Positions 26,253-34,719 of a stretch of DNA of 44,273 bases are shown here, in pieces. The first letter of the stretch is position 1. Every line of letters starts with the position of its first letter. This DNA is from an uncultured Clostridia bacterium (GTDB lineage Bacteria; Bacillota; Clostridia; Christensenellales; Borkfalkiaceae): contig CANQOY010000010.1 of the NCBI GenBank assembly GCA_947625605.1, forward strand, positions 1-44,273, in the 5' to 3' direction. The notes below the pieces were generated by a model, which worked only from the letters and a program-made list of their open reading frames with translations, did not search any database and had not been told where the DNA came from. A program made the position numbers and the translations under genes.

Positions 26253-26723
26253 TCAGAAGCGGAAATGCGCGAATGCCTTGTTCGCTTCCGCCATTCTGTG
26301 TGTATCTTCCTTTTTCTTGACCGAACCGCCCGTGTTGTTGTAGGCGTCCATCAGCTCGGCCGCGAGCTTCTTATACGTCTCGCGTTCGCTGCGCTTTCTC
26401 GTGTTGAGCACGAGCCAGCGGATGGCAAGCGTCTGACGGCGTTCGGGACGGATCTCGATGGGGACCTGATAGTTCGCACCGCCGACGCGCCTTGCCTTGA
26501 CCTCGACCATGGGGGTGATGTTTGCAAGCGCCTGCTTGAAGATCTCCATGGGGTCCATGTTCATTTTTTCTCCCATAAATGCGAATGCGTCGTACACGAT
26601 CTTCTGGGCAACGCTCTTCTCGCCGTCAAGCATGATCTGGTTGATGAGCTTGGTGACGACCTTGCTGCCGTAGAGAGGATCGGGAAGCACATCTCTCTTG
26701 GGAACTCTCCCTCTTCTGGGCAT
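26253..26723 (-). CDS. rpsG: Small ribosomal subunit protein uS7
   Basis: The 156-residue protein begins [31 protein letters not shown] and has the normal length and sequence for S7, which nucleates assembly of the 30S head and contacts the E site. The start has an AAAGGAG site. It lies 240 bases behind rpsL, a longer gap than usual in the str operon, and 12 bases ahead of fusA. Confidence 0.99.
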   Translation of the reverse strand: MPRRGRVPKRDVLPDPLYGSKVVTKLINQIMLDGEKSVAQKIVYDAFAFMGEKMNMDPMEIFKQALANITPMVEVKARRVGGANYQVPIEIRPERRQTLAIRWLVLNTRKRSERETYKKLAAELMDAYNNTGGSVKKKEDTHRMAEANKAFAHFRF

Positions 26724-26963
26724 AATCTTACTCTCCTTTTAATAATCGTTTGCGGGGCCACCCCGCGAGGGCAATTTGAGCCGCCCTTCAATTAAGCTAT
26801 CGCTTGCCCCTCCCGCCGATGGGAACGGGTAGCGAATCTTCTCCCCTTTCGCAGGGAATACTGCCTACTTTCCTCGGGCCGATATTCCGAAATTAAGTAG
26901 GGTCGGGTCCGTTCGCGCGCCGCAAAAATGCCGCCGCGAACGCATGGTCCAAAACTTCGTTCC
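26724..26963 (-). other. rpsL-rpsG intergenic leader with hairpins
   Basis: This 240-base gap holds no credible gene. On the minus strand a GC-rich imperfect stem (about GTTCGCGGCGGC with GCGGCGCGCGAAC, 26911-26946) lies just behind rpsL and is not followed by a T-tract. S7-type autoregulation acts in this gap in E. coli, but I cannot recognise the S7-binding fold here. Confidence 0.45.
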
Positions 26964-27335
26964 TTACTTGGGAAGTTTTGCGCCGTACTTGCTGCGCGCC
27001 TGCTTGCGCTTTGCCACGCCTGCCGTATCGAGCGCGCCGCGGATCACATGATAGCGGACGCCGGGCAGATCCTTGACTCTTCCGCCGCGGATGAGGACGG
27101 AGCTGTGCTCTTGCAGATTGTGACCTTCGCCGGGAATGTACACGGTACCTTCCTGCTTGTTGGTCAATCTGACTCTCGCGATCTTCCGAAGCGCCGAGTT
27201 GGGCTTCTTGGGGGAAGTCGTCGTCACGGAAAGGCACACGCCGCGCTTCTGGGGGCAGCGGTCGAGAATGGGGCACTTGGACTTGAACGCCTCGCGCTCA
27301 CGGCCTTTCTTGATGAGCTGGTTGATTGTGGGCAT
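26964..27335 (-). CDS. rpsL: Small ribosomal subunit protein uS12
   Basis: The 123-residue protein has the usual S12 start [13 protein letters not shown] and the decoding-centre loops [13 protein letters not shown] and [13 protein letters not shown]. The lysines that mutate to streptomycin resistance are both lysine here, the sensitive form. The segment [18 protein letters not shown] departs slightly from the common consensus by a small insertion. The start has a GGAGG site, and the gene opens the str-type operon under the promoter at 27454-27482. Confidence 0.98.
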   Translation of the reverse strand: MPTINQLIKKGREREAFKSKCPILDRCPQKRGVCLSVTTTSPKKPNSALRKIARVRLTNKQEGTVYIPGEGHNLQEHSSVLIRGGRVKDLPGVRYHVIRGALDTAGVAKRKQARSKYGAKLPK

Positions 27336-27453
27336 CTTTTACCTCCTTTACAGTATTTCGGAATATTTCTCAAATCTTACGATTCGGAGAAAGCGTGTCT
27401 GCGGCCGTTTTTCGGCGCACAAAAAAATACGCCTCTTAAAACGAGCCATGTAG

Positions 27454-27482
27454 ATTCTAACAAACCCGGCGAAGTTTGTCAA
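27454..27482 (-). promoter_or_regulatory. rpsL operon promoter
   Basis: TTGACA (27477-27482) and TAGAAT (27454-27459) are 17 bases apart on the minus strand; the leader to rpsL is about 110 bases and contains a short GGCG/CGCC hairpin. Confidence 0.85.
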
Positions 27483-27659
27483 ACGAAATGAGCCGATTTT
27501 GAGAATTTTTTGCCAAAATCCTCTTTGCCGCGGTCCCGAACCCGCGCAAGACGCCCTCTTGAAGCGGTTCTGCGGCATGGAGCGCCCCGCCCTCCCTCCG
27601 CAGCGCGCGCCGCGGGAGGGCAAATTGCGCCCGCGCGGAGAAATTTCTCCTTGAAATCA
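27483..27659. other. Divergent spacer between rpsL and pgk promoters
   Basis: About 180 bases with GC-rich palindromic stretches (CCCTCC...GGGAGGG near 27590-27618) and no gene or RNA family that I recognise. Confidence 0.4.
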
Positions 27660-27688
27660 TTGACAAATCACGCAAAAAGATTTATCAT
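27660..27688 (+). promoter_or_regulatory. pgk promoter
   Basis: A perfect TTGACA (27660-27665) and TATCAT (27683-27688) are 17 bases apart on the plus strand, 40 bases ahead of the pgk start. Confidence 0.85.
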
Positions 27689-27727
27689 ATGGAAAAAAAT
27701 AAAATGGAATATAAGGAGAATTTTTCC

Positions 27728-29035
27728 ATGAACAAAATGACGGTAAAAGACGTAAAAGACTGGAAAGGCAAGCGCGTGCTCGTGCGCTGCGACTTCAACG
27801 TCCCCATGAAGGACGGCAAGATCACGGACGAAAACCGCATCGTCGGCGCGCTCCCCACCATCCGCTACCTCATGGAGCACGGCGCAAAGATCGTCCTCTG
27901 CTCGCACATGGGCAAGCCGCATTCCATCTTTTCGGATGAAGTCAAACTCAACAAGAAGGACAAGGCCAAGGTGGAAAAGGGCGAGACGACGGCGGAGGCC
28001 GTCATCGAAAAGGCGCTCAAAGACGAGCCCAAAAAGCTCACCCTCGCGCCCGTTGCGGCCCGCCTCAACGAACTGCTCGGCGGAAAGGTGACGTTCGCGA
28101 AAGACGTCGTCGGTCCCGACGCGCAAGCCAAAGTCGCGGCGCTCAAAGAGGGCGAATGCGTGCTCCTCGAAAACCTCCGCTTCCATTGGGAAGAGGAGAA
28201 GCGGGATCTCGAATTCTGCAAGAAACTTGCCGCCTACTGCGATATCTATGTGAACGACGCATTCGGCACGGCGCACCGCTCGCACGCCTCCACCGCGGCG
28301 ATCGTCGAGTACGGGCTCGTCAAGACCGCCGTGTGCGGCTTCCTCATCGAGAAAGAACTCACCGTGATGGCAGACAGCCTCGACCACCCCGTGCGCCCCT
28401 TCGTCGCCATCCTCGGCGGAGCCAAGGTCGCGGATAAGCTCGGCGTGATCTCCAACCTGCTCGAAAAGTGCGATACCCTCATCATCGGCGGCGGCATGGC
28501 CTATACTTTCCTCAAAGCGCAGGGCTTCGAGGTGGGCACCTCCCTCGTGGACGACGAGAAGCTCGACTATTGCAGGGAGATGATCGCAAAGGCGCAGGCC
28601 GCGGGAAAGGAGCTGCTCCTGCCCGTCGATACCGTGATCACGAAGTCCTTCCCCGACCCGATCGACGCTCCCATCGAAGTGCGCACGGTGGATTCCCACA
28701 ACATCCCCGCGGACATGATGGGGCTCGACATCGGCGAAAAGACGCGCGAACTCTATGCGGAGAAGATCAAGGGCGCAAAGACGGTCATCTGGAACGGCCC
28801 CATGGGCGTGTTCGAAAATCCCACGCTCGCCGCGGGCACCAACGCCGTTGCGGCGGCGCTCGCCGATGCGAAGGGCGCGACCACGATCGTCGGCGGCGGC
28901 GACTCGGCGGCCGCGTGCACGCAGCTCGGCTATGCGGATAAGATCACGCACATTTCGACGGGCGGCGGCGCTTCTCTCGAACTCTTCGAGGGCAAGGTCC
29001 TCCCGGGCATTGCCTGCCTCAACGAGAGAGAATAA
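27728..29035 (+). CDS. pgk: Phosphoglycerate kinase
   Basis: The 435-residue enzyme makes ATP from 1,3-bisphosphoglycerate. The N-terminal substrate loop [18 protein letters not shown], the [27 protein letters not shown] segment, [11 protein letters not shown] and the C-terminal nucleotide site GPMGVFE and GGGDSAAA are present. It is slightly longer than the usual ~395 residues because of an insert near residues 75-95 ([17 protein letters not shown]). The ATG at 27728 has AAGGAG nine bases upstream and gives the conserved start; an earlier ATG at 27689 adds an unlikely Lys/Asn-rich tail. It leads the pgk-tpiA unit. Confidence 0.98.
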   Translation: MNKMTVKDVKDWKGKRVLVRCDFNVPMKDGKITDENRIVGALPTIRYLMEHGAKIVLCSHMGKPHSIFSDEVKLNKKDKAKVEKGETTAEAVIEKALKDEPKKLTLAPVAARLNELLGGKVTFAKDVVGPDAQAKVAALKEGECVLLENLRFHWEEEKRDLEFCKKLAAYCDIYVNDAFGTAHRSHASTAAIVEYGLVKTAVCGFLIEKELTVMADSLDHPVRPFVAILGGAKVADKLGVISNLLEKCDTLIIGGGMAYTFLKAQGFEVGTSLVDDEKLDYCREMIAKAQAAGKELLLPVDTVITKSFPDPIDAPIEVRTVDSHNIPADMMGLDIGEKTRELYAEKIKGAKTVIWNGPMGVFENPTLAAGTNAVAAALADAKGATTIVGGGDSAAACTQLGYADKITHISTGGGASLELFEGKVLPGIACLNERE

Positions 29036-29043
29036 GTCCCCTC

Positions 29044-29081
29044 CGTCATTCCGAGCCCCTTTATGGGGCGAGTGAATCCCC
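29044..29081. repeat. Possible REP-like palindromic unit
   Basis: The segment reading GTCATTCCGAG...GCGAGTGAATCCCC around a CCCC/GGGG hairpin resembles the dispersed GTCATTCCGAGCG-type palindromic repeats common in gut bacteria. Only one copy is visible in the window, so its repeat nature is inferred. Confidence 0.4.
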
Positions 29082-29113
29082 TTGACCTATACAATAATAA
29101 GGAGTAAAAACAA

Positions 29114-29863
29114 ATGGCAAGAAGACCCATCATTGCAGGAAATTGGAAGATGAACAACACCGCCAGCGAGGGCGTTGAGCTCGTCAAGGCTTTGAAGCCC
29201 CTCGTGCGGGACGCGAAGTGCGAGGTCGTCGTGTGCGTGCCCGCCATCGACATCCCCGCCGTCAAAAAGGCGATCCACGGCTCGAAAATCAGGCTCGGCG
29301 CGCAGAACGTGCACTTCGCCGAAAAGGGCGCGTATACGGGCGAGATCTCCGCGGCCATGCTCAAAGAGTACGGCGTGCAATACGTCATCATCGGCCACAG
29401 CGAACGCCGCCGCTACTTCGGCGAGACGGACGAGACGGTGAACAAGCGCACGCTCGCTGCCCTTGCCGCGGGGCTTACCCCCATCGTGTGCGTCGGCGAG
29501 AGCCTCGAAGAGCGCGAGGGCGGGCTCACGGAAAAGGTGCTCGCCGCACAGATCGAAAAGGACTTTGCGGGCGTGGAGGATTTCTCCAAGATCGTCGTCG
29601 CCTACGAGCCCATCTGGGCGATCGGCACGGGCAGGACGGCGACGGACGAACAGGCCAACGAGACCATCGGATTTATCAGAAAGCGCATGAAAAAGGTGTA
29701 TGCGGGCAGGAACGTGGGAAGGATGCGCATCCAATACGGCGGCTCCATGAACGCGGGGAACGCAAAGGGCCTCATGGCTCAGCCCGAGATCGACGGCGGG
29801 CTCATCGGCGGAGCGTCTCTCAAAGCCGCGGACTTCTCCGCGATCGTCAATTTTGATAAGTAA
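29114..29863 (+). CDS. tpiA: Triosephosphate isomerase
   Basis: The 249-residue TIM barrel starts ARRPIIAGNWKMNNT, with the catalytic Lys in NWKMN. The catalytic His lies in VIIGHSERR, the catalytic Glu in VVAYEPIWAIGTGR, and the phosphate loops in IQYGGSMN and GLIGGASL. The length is normal for the family. A strong AAGGAG site precedes it, 78 bases behind pgk, with which it is probably co-transcribed. It interconverts dihydroxyacetone phosphate and glyceraldehyde 3-phosphate. Confidence 0.99.
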   Translation: MARRPIIAGNWKMNNTASEGVELVKALKPLVRDAKCEVVVCVPAIDIPAVKKAIHGSKIRLGAQNVHFAEKGAYTGEISAAMLKEYGVQYVIIGHSERRRYFGETDETVNKRTLAALAAGLTPIVCVGESLEEREGGLTEKVLAAQIEKDFAGVEDFSKIVVAYEPIWAIGTGRTATDEQANETIGFIRKRMKKVYAGRNVGRMRIQYGGSMNAGNAKGLMAQPEIDGGLIGGASLKAADFSAIVNFDK

Positions 29864-29881
29864 TTTTCTCTTGATTTAACG

Positions 29882-29914
29882 GCGCGGCCGCGGACATGGT
29901 GTCCGCGGCCGCGC
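29882..29914 (+). terminator. Terminator-like palindrome behind tpiA
   Basis: A perfect 15-bp stem GCGCGGCCGCGGACA/TGTCCGCGGCCGCGC with a TGG loop lies 19 bases behind tpiA. There is no strong T-tract, so it may stabilise the 3' end rather than terminate efficiently. Its centre contains the octamer GACATGGT. Confidence 0.65.
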
Positions 29915-29972
29915 TCTCTATGTACCGATCTCCCCTCTCACGGAAGAGAGAAATTATTCCGTAATATTTCAA

Positions 29973-30001
29973 GCCGCGCCGCCCGAATCGGGCGGCGCGG
30001 C
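29973..30001 (-). terminator. Terminator of the XRE-type regulator gene
   Basis: A 12-bp stem GCCGCGCCGCCC/GGGCGGCGCGGC around GAATC lies 18 bases behind the gene on the minus strand. The following T-rich tract is weak. Confidence 0.6.
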
Positions 30002-30019
30002 GCTTCGTTCCGCACGCGA

Positions 30020-30460
30020 TCAGTAATCCGCTCTGCCGATGAGATAGTCCACGGAGACGCCCAAATACTGCGCAAGTTTGCAGACGGTATACAGCATCGG
30101 CATGCCGCCGTTCGCCCACTTCGTAAAGAATATATCCGCGACGACGTCTTTGGCGACCCGATACCGTGACACGCCCAGCTCCGCCATCACCTTGCGCAGA
30201 TTTTCATAGAACGGCGGAAGCGGCCGCGACGTTACTTTGCGGTCAACCTCAGACATGCCTGCCAGATAATCCATGGAGCACTCGAAAAAGTCCGCCAATT
30301 TAACGGCATTCGCCAGCGTGATATCGCGCTTGCCGCTCATCCATGAACGCACTGTTGACCCTTGCACATTCAACGCTTTTGCGAGCGCCTCGGACTTCAT
30401 CTGCCCGCAATCGAACATGAGCTCTTCGAGCCGCTCCGAGAGTTTCGACATGATTTCCAT
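30020..30460 (-). CDS. XRE-family transcriptional regulator with two HTH regions
   Basis: The 146-residue protein has an N-terminal Cro/CI-type helix-turn-helix (about residues 22-58, SEALAKALNVQGSTVRSWMSGKRDI). A second HTH-like region follows (about 92-140, MAELGVSRYRVAKDVVADIFFTKWANGGMPMLYTV...). Both end in similar LADFFECSMDYLAG and LAQYLGVSVDYLIG segments, so it is probably a tandem duplication of one domain. The ATG at 30460 has GAGGGG upstream; an earlier TTG would add eight residues. It is divergent from the small acidic gene, and the shared promoter region carries an inverted repeat (30490-30499 and 30525-30534), a likely operator. The ligand or target is unknown. Confidence 0.85.
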   Translation of the reverse strand: MEIMSKLSERLEELMFDCGQMKSEALAKALNVQGSTVRSWMSGKRDITLANAVKLADFFECSMDYLAGMSEVDRKVTSRPLPPFYENLRKVMAELGVSRYRVAKDVVADIFFTKWANGGMPMLYTVCKLAQYLGVSVDYLIGRADY

Positions 30461-30489
30461 AAAATTTCCCCTCTTCGACAAAAAATTAT

Positions 30490-30534
30490 CCCACCAACAC
30501 GCACATTTTCCTTGCCAATATCAATGTTGTTGGG
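30490..30534. promoter_or_regulatory. Putative operator in the divergent promoter region
   Basis: CCCACCAACA (30490-30499) and TGTTGTTGGG (30525-30534) form an inverted repeat with one mismatch, spaced by 25 bases. The right half overlaps the spacer of the small gene's promoter, where a bound regulator would block it. Confidence 0.5.
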
Positions 30535-30541
30535 TTATACT
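30512..30541 (+). promoter_or_regulatory. Promoter of the small acidic gene
   Basis: TTGCCA (30512-30517) and TATACT (30536-30541) are 18 bases apart, 22 bases ahead of the start codon. Confidence 0.65.
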
Positions 30542-30563
30542 ATTGACGAAAAGGAGAAAACTT

Positions 30564-30806
30564 ATGAAAGACGAAAGAGAAAATTTTTCCGAGGCACAGG
30601 ACGAAATACAGGCCGAAGCGCAGGAAGCGGCTCAGGACGAAGCACAGACCGAAGCAGAGATCGACGCGCGGGAATTGACGCGCGAGATCCTGCCCCTTTT
30701 GAAAGAGCATTTTGTCGCCGTATGCCGCCTCTTCGAGGACGGCATCTCCATGCGCTTTCCGAACGGACAGACCGCGACCGTTGCGGTCTGGTTTTGTAAA
30801 AAATAA
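30564..30806 (+). CDS. Small acidic protein of unknown function
   Basis: The 80-residue protein starts at an ATG preceded by AAGGAG. Its first half is very acidic and glutamine-rich (EAQDEIQAEAQEAAQDEAQTEAEIDARE), probably one long amphipathic helix. The second half (REILPLLKEHFVAVCRLFEDGISMRFPNGQTATVAVWFCKK) looks like a small helix-strand domain. I do not recognise it. It faces the XRE regulator across a shared operator-like site, so the two probably form a regulator/target or a toxin/antitoxin-like pair, though neither resembles a known toxin. Confidence 0.7.
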   Translation: MKDERENFSEAQDEIQAEAQEAAQDEAQTEAEIDARELTREILPLLKEHFVAVCRLFEDGISMRFPNGQTATVAVWFCKK

Positions 30807-30857
30807 AAGCCCCGCGCGATTTTTTTCCGCGAGGCGGTGAAAATATGCGTTCCGCGC

Positions 30858-30886
30858 TTGCCTTTCGCGGCGCTTTTGTGTATAAT
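30858..30886 (+). promoter_or_regulatory. gpmI promoter
   Basis: TTGCCT (30858-30863) and a perfect TATAAT (30881-30886) are 17 bases apart, so gpmI is transcribed separately from tpiA. Confidence 0.8.
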
Positions 30887-30916
30887 GATGAACGGAAAAA
30901 AAGAGAGGAATTGACT

Positions 30917-32470
30917 ATGAAAACACCTTATGCCATCATCATTATGGACGGTTACGGGCTCAGCCCCGCGCACGAGGGCAATGCCATCTACCTCGACGGC
31001 AGCAAGAACGTGACCGCCTACCGTACAAACTATCCCTCCGCCACACTCGGTGCGAGCGGGCTCTCCGTGGGTCTCCCCGCGGGGCAGATGGGCAACTCCG
31101 AAGTCGGCCACCTCAACATGGGCGCGGGGCGCATCGTCTATCAGGACCTCACCAAGATCACCAAGGCCATTGAGGACGGCGACTTCTTTGAAAATCCTGC
31201 CCTCATCCATGCCATGGACAGCGCAAGGGACGGCGGTAAAAAGCTGCACCTGTGGGGTCTGCTCTCGGACGGCGGCGTGCATTCGCACATCACGCACCTC
31301 TATGCGCTCCTCGAAATGGCGAAAAAGCGGGGCGTGCCCGCGTGCTATGTGCATTGCTTCATGGACGGGCGAGATGTCTCCCCCACCTCGGGCATGGGGT
31401 ATGTGAAAGAGCTCCAAGCCAAGATGAAGGAGCTCGGCTACGGCAAGATCGCCTCCCTCTCCGGCCGCTATTACAGCATGGACCGCGACAACAACTGGGA
31501 CCGCGAGGAAAAGAGCTACGATATGCTCACGCTCGGCACGGGCATCCACGCGGACGACCCCGTCGCCGCCTTGGAGGCAAGCTATGCGGAGGGCGTGACG
31601 GATGAGTTTGTCCTCCCCACCAACATTTGCGAAGGCGGCAGGCCCGTCGCGCTCGTCGAACGGGGAGACAGCATCATCTTCTTCAACTTCCGCCCCGACC
31701 GCGCCCGCGAGATCACGCGCGCCTTCTCGCAGGAGAACTTTGTGGTTCCCAAGGGCACGGCGTTTGAGAGAAAGACGGGCTTCCTTGCGCCCGTGTACGT
31801 TTGCTTCACCGTGTATGACGCGCAGTTCGAGAACGTTCGGATCGCCTTCCCCAAACAGAGCCTTGCGAACACGCTGGGGGCGTATCTCGCCAAGATGGGC
31901 AAAAAGCAGCTCCGCATTGCGGAGACGGAGAAGTACGCGCATGTGACTTTCTTCTTCAACGGCGGCGTGGAGGAGCCCAACGAGAACGAGGTGCGGGTGC
32001 TCATCAACTCTCCGAAAGTCGCCACCTACGACCTGCAACCCGAGATGAGCGCGCCCGAAGTGACCGAGCGCGCGATCGCGGAGCTCTCCACGGGCGAGTA
32101 CGACGCGATGATCCTCAACTTCGCCAACTGCGACATGGTGGGGCATACGGGCGTCATTCCCGCCGCCGTCAAGGCCGTGCACACCGTGGACGAATGCGTG
32201 AAGCGGGTCGTCGATCAGATCCTCTCCATGGGCGGGAGCGTCCTCCTCACCGCCGACCACGGCAATGCGGATAAGATGCTCGACGCAGACGGTTCGCCCT
32301 TCACCGCGCACACCACCAATCCCGTGCCCGTGGTGCTGATTTCGGAGAAATACAAGAACGTCACGCTCCGAAAGGACGGCATTCTGGCCGATCTCGCCCC
32401 CACCCTTTTGGAAGTGATGGGTCTGCCCGTTCCCCCCGAAATGACGGGGAAGAGCTTGATTGAGAAGTAA
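30917..32470 (+). CDS. gpmI: 2,3-bisphosphoglycerate-independent phosphoglycerate mutase
   Basis: The 517-residue metalloenzyme converts 3- to 2-phosphoglycerate. The first metal site is IIMDGYGL, the phosphorylated serine lies in GQMGNSEVGHLNMGAGR, and the second metal-binding half has NFANCDMVGHTG and LLTADHGNADKML. Its length is normal. The ATG at 30917 has GAGAGG upstream and gives the conserved start; an earlier frame adds promoter sequence. It completes the lower glycolysis cluster after pgk and tpiA. A strong terminator follows. Confidence 0.98.
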   Translation: MKTPYAIIIMDGYGLSPAHEGNAIYLDGSKNVTAYRTNYPSATLGASGLSVGLPAGQMGNSEVGHLNMGAGRIVYQDLTKITKAIEDGDFFENPALIHAMDSARDGGKKLHLWGLLSDGGVHSHITHLYALLEMAKKRGVPACYVHCFMDGRDVSPTSGMGYVKELQAKMKELGYGKIASLSGRYYSMDRDNNWDREEKSYDMLTLGTGIHADDPVAALEASYAEGVTDEFVLPTNICEGGRPVALVERGDSIIFFNFRPDRAREITRAFSQENFVVPKGTAFERKTGFLAPVYVCFTVYDAQFENVRIAFPKQSLANTLGAYLAKMGKKQLRIAETEKYAHVTFFFNGGVEEPNENEVRVLINSPKVATYDLQPEMSAPEVTERAIAELSTGEYDAMILNFANCDMVGHTGVIPAAVKAVHTVDECVKRVVDQILSMGGSVLLTADHGNADKMLDADGSPFTAHTTNPVPVVLISEKYKNVTLRKDGILADLAPTLLEVMGLPVPPEMTGKSLIEK

Positions 32471-32492
32471 GGAAAGCATGGACAAAGTGCAA

Positions 32493-32522
32493 GCGCCGCG
32501 GCATTGCCGCGGCGCCTTTTTT
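32493..32522 (+). terminator. gpmI terminator
   Basis: A perfect 10-bp stem GCGCCGCGGC/GCCGCGGCGC with an ATT loop is followed by six T. Confidence 0.93.
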
Positions 32523-32543
32523 CGTCTGTTCGTCCCCACTGTT

Positions 32544-33287
32544 TTACATATTCTGTGTGCCGCGCTTGCCCTTGTAGAGCTTCTTCACCGAGGTGCGGTG
32601 CTCTTCGCCCGCGAAGAGGCGCACGAGGTTGCGGCGGTGGGCAAACCACGGGAGAAAGTTGATAACGAGCAAGATCATAAAGATGGCGATCACCCAGCCG
32701 TTTGAGATCTCCCCCGCGACGGTATAGCGGTGAAAGAAGATGAGCGCCTGCCAGATGGAGAAGCCCGTCACGCCGAGCAGGGAGCCCATCGAGCCCCATT
32801 CGGTAAGACCGATATACAGGAGGACGCCGAGGAGCGCGCCGATGGTGCCGAAGATGAACCAAGGGTTCTCGCACGAGATGCAGAACGTGAACAGCCCCAG
32901 CGAGGAGGCAATGCCCTTTCCGCCGCGGAACCGCATCGTCACGGGATAGATATGGCCGAGGATGACGAACAGGCCGCAGAAGTAGCGCGTGAAGTCCGAA
33001 ACCGCGACATGGGTATGGGAAAACACATATCCCCGAAAGATGAAAAAGCTGATGAGCGCAGGCAGACCGCCCTTGACGGCGTCGAGCAGGAAGTTCATGA
33101 GCCCGACTTTGAGGCCGAACTCACGGCTGATATTCATGGTGCCGGGATTCCCGCTTCCGATCTTGCGCACGTCCTTGTGTCGCTTCTTCGCGATGACCAC
33201 GGCGAAGTTGAAACACCCCACAAAGTAGCACACGACCGCCATGAGCAGAAACCAATACCATAGACCGGAGAAAGAGAGCTCTTTCAT
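32544..33287 (-). CDS. plsY: Acyl-phosphate glycerol-3-phosphate acyltransferase
   Basis: The 247-residue membrane enzyme starts phospholipid synthesis by acylating glycerol 3-phosphate. The conserved loops are visible: KIGSGNPGTMNISR, HIYPVTMRFRGGKGIASSLG and the RGGKG phosphate loop. It is longer than the usual ~200 residues through the insert FRGYVFSHTHVAVSDFTRYF and a long Lys/Arg-rich tail. The start overlaps the der stop codon (ATGA at 33284-33287), so it is coupled to der. Confidence 0.96.
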   Translation of the reverse strand: MKELSFSGLWYWFLLMAVVCYFVGCFNFAVVIAKKRHKDVRKIGSGNPGTMNISREFGLKVGLMNFLLDAVKGGLPALISFFIFRGYVFSHTHVAVSDFTRYFCGLFVILGHIYPVTMRFRGGKGIASSLGLFTFCISCENPWFIFGTIGALLGVLLYIGLTEWGSMGSLLGVTGFSIWQALIFFHRYTVAGEISNGWVIAIFMILLVINFLPWFAHRRNLVRLFAGEEHRTSVKKLYKGKRGTQNM

Positions 33288-34594
33288 GCGTCCTCCCGCT
33301 TGCTGCGCGCCTGAATGCGGATGGGAGTTCCCGAAAAGTCGTACGCCTCGCGGATGACGTTTTCGAGATACCGTTCATAGGAGAAGTGCAGGAGCTTTTC
33401 GTCGTTGACCTGCAACACGAAGAGCGGCGGTGCGACGGAGGCCTGCGTGGAATAGTAGAGTTTGAGCCGCTTGCCGAGGTAGCTCGGCGGCTCGTTCACG
33501 CGGACGGCGTCGATGAGGAGATCGTTGAGCGCGCCCGTCGGAACGCGGAAGCACGCATGGGCGTAGACCTCTTCCGCGAGGGCGAGAAGTTTCTCCACCC
33601 GCCGCCCCGTCTTTGCCGAGAGGTAGATGGAGCGGAAGTACCCCATGAATTTGAGATCCTCGGCGAGCTTTTTCTCGAACTGCTCGATCGTATAGGTATC
33701 CTTTTCGATGAGGTCCCACTTGTTCATCACGACGACGGAGGGCTTGCCCTGTTCGTGCACATAGCCGATGATCTTCACGTCCTGCTCGGTGAGCCCCTCC
33801 GCGCTGTCCACGACGAGGAGGCACACGTCCGCCCGCCGCACCGCCTCGAAGGCGCGCAGCACGGAATAGTATTCCACGTCGTCCTCGACGGAGCGCTTCC
33901 TGCGGATGCCCGCCGTATCGATGATGGTGTACGCCTTTCCGTCCCGCTCGAAACGGGTGTCGATGGCGTCCCGCGTGGTCCCCGCGACGGGCGTGACGAT
34001 GGTGCGTTCCGCACCCAAAATTTTATTGACGAGGGAGCTCTTGCCCGCGTTGGGCTTGCCGACGACGGCGATTTTGAGGGAATCCTCCCGCGCGCTCTCC
34101 CCCTTGGGGAAAAATTCGACGGCCTGATCGAGCGCGTCGCCGATGCCGCGGCCGTGCTCGGCGGAGACGGGATAGGGCTCGCCGAGGCCGAGCGCATAGA
34201 ACTCAAAGATCTTATCGGGGGTGTAGTCGTCCACCTTGTTGACGACGAGAATGACGGGCTTCTTGCTCTTCCGAAGCATTTCGGCGACGTCGTAATCCGA
34301 GGAGGTCAGCCCCTCCCGTCCGTCCGTCATGAAGAGGATCACGTCGGCCATGTCCACGGCGAGGGAGGCCTGCATGGCGATCTGCCGCCACATTGCGTCC
34401 TCGCTCTTGATTTCGAGGCCGCCCGTATCGACGAGCGTAAATGGCTTGCCGCGCCACTCGCAGTCCGCCGTGATGCGGTCCCGCGTGACGCCCGGACGGT
34501 TCTCCGTTATGGAAATTTTTTTGCCGACGACCCGATTGAAGAAGGTGCTCTTCCCCACATTGGGCCGCCCCACGATGGCGATCAACGGTATCAT
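33284..34594 (-). CDS. der: Ribosome assembly GTPase Der (EngA)
   Basis: The 436-residue protein has the two tandem GTPase domains that define Der. The first starts IPLIAIVGRPNVGKSTFFNRVVG with DTGGLE and NKVD. The second starts VGKPNAGKSSLVNKILG with DTAGIRRK and NKWD. A C-terminal KH-like domain follows. It acts in 50S subunit assembly. The ATG at 34594 gives the conserved start. The promoter at 34604-34632 would start the message only about three bases upstream, so the mRNA is nearly leaderless; the ribosome site is weak. Confidence 0.97.
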   Translation of the reverse strand: MIPLIAIVGRPNVGKSTFFNRVVGKKISITENRPGVTRDRITADCEWRGKPFTLVDTGGLEIKSEDAMWRQIAMQASLAVDMADVILFMTDGREGLTSSDYDVAEMLRKSKKPVILVVNKVDDYTPDKIFEFYALGLGEPYPVSAEHGRGIGDALDQAVEFFPKGESAREDSLKIAVVGKPNAGKSSLVNKILGAERTIVTPVAGTTRDAIDTRFERDGKAYTIIDTAGIRRKRSVEDDVEYYSVLRAFEAVRRADVCLLVVDSAEGLTEQDVKIIGYVHEQGKPSVVVMNKWDLIEKDTYTIEQFEKKLAEDLKFMGYFRSIYLSAKTGRRVEKLLALAEEVYAHACFRVPTGALNDLLIDAVRVNEPPSYLGKRLKLYYSTQASVAPPLFVLQVNDEKLLHFSYERYLENVIREAYDFSGTPIRIQARSKREDA

Positions 34595-34603
34595 AACAAC
34601 CTT

Positions 34604-34632
34604 ATTATAAAAAAATTTCCGCCCTTTGTAAA
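34604..34632 (-). promoter_or_regulatory. der promoter
   Basis: TTTACA (34627-34632) and a perfect TATAAT (34604-34609) are 17 bases apart on the minus strand. The expected start near 34597 is almost at the der ATG. Confidence 0.7.
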
Positions 34633-34719
34633 GAAAAACCGAGGCGAAAACGCAAATTTCCCCCTTTCCCGCGCCCCGAAAAAGCTGCGGACGGCTGCGG
34701 GAGCCCCGCCTGCTGCGGC

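Noticed and set aside
27483-27659. T-box or other leader between rpsL and pgk
   Set aside because: Palindromic GC-rich stretches are present, but no T-box motif, aptamer core or terminator follows.
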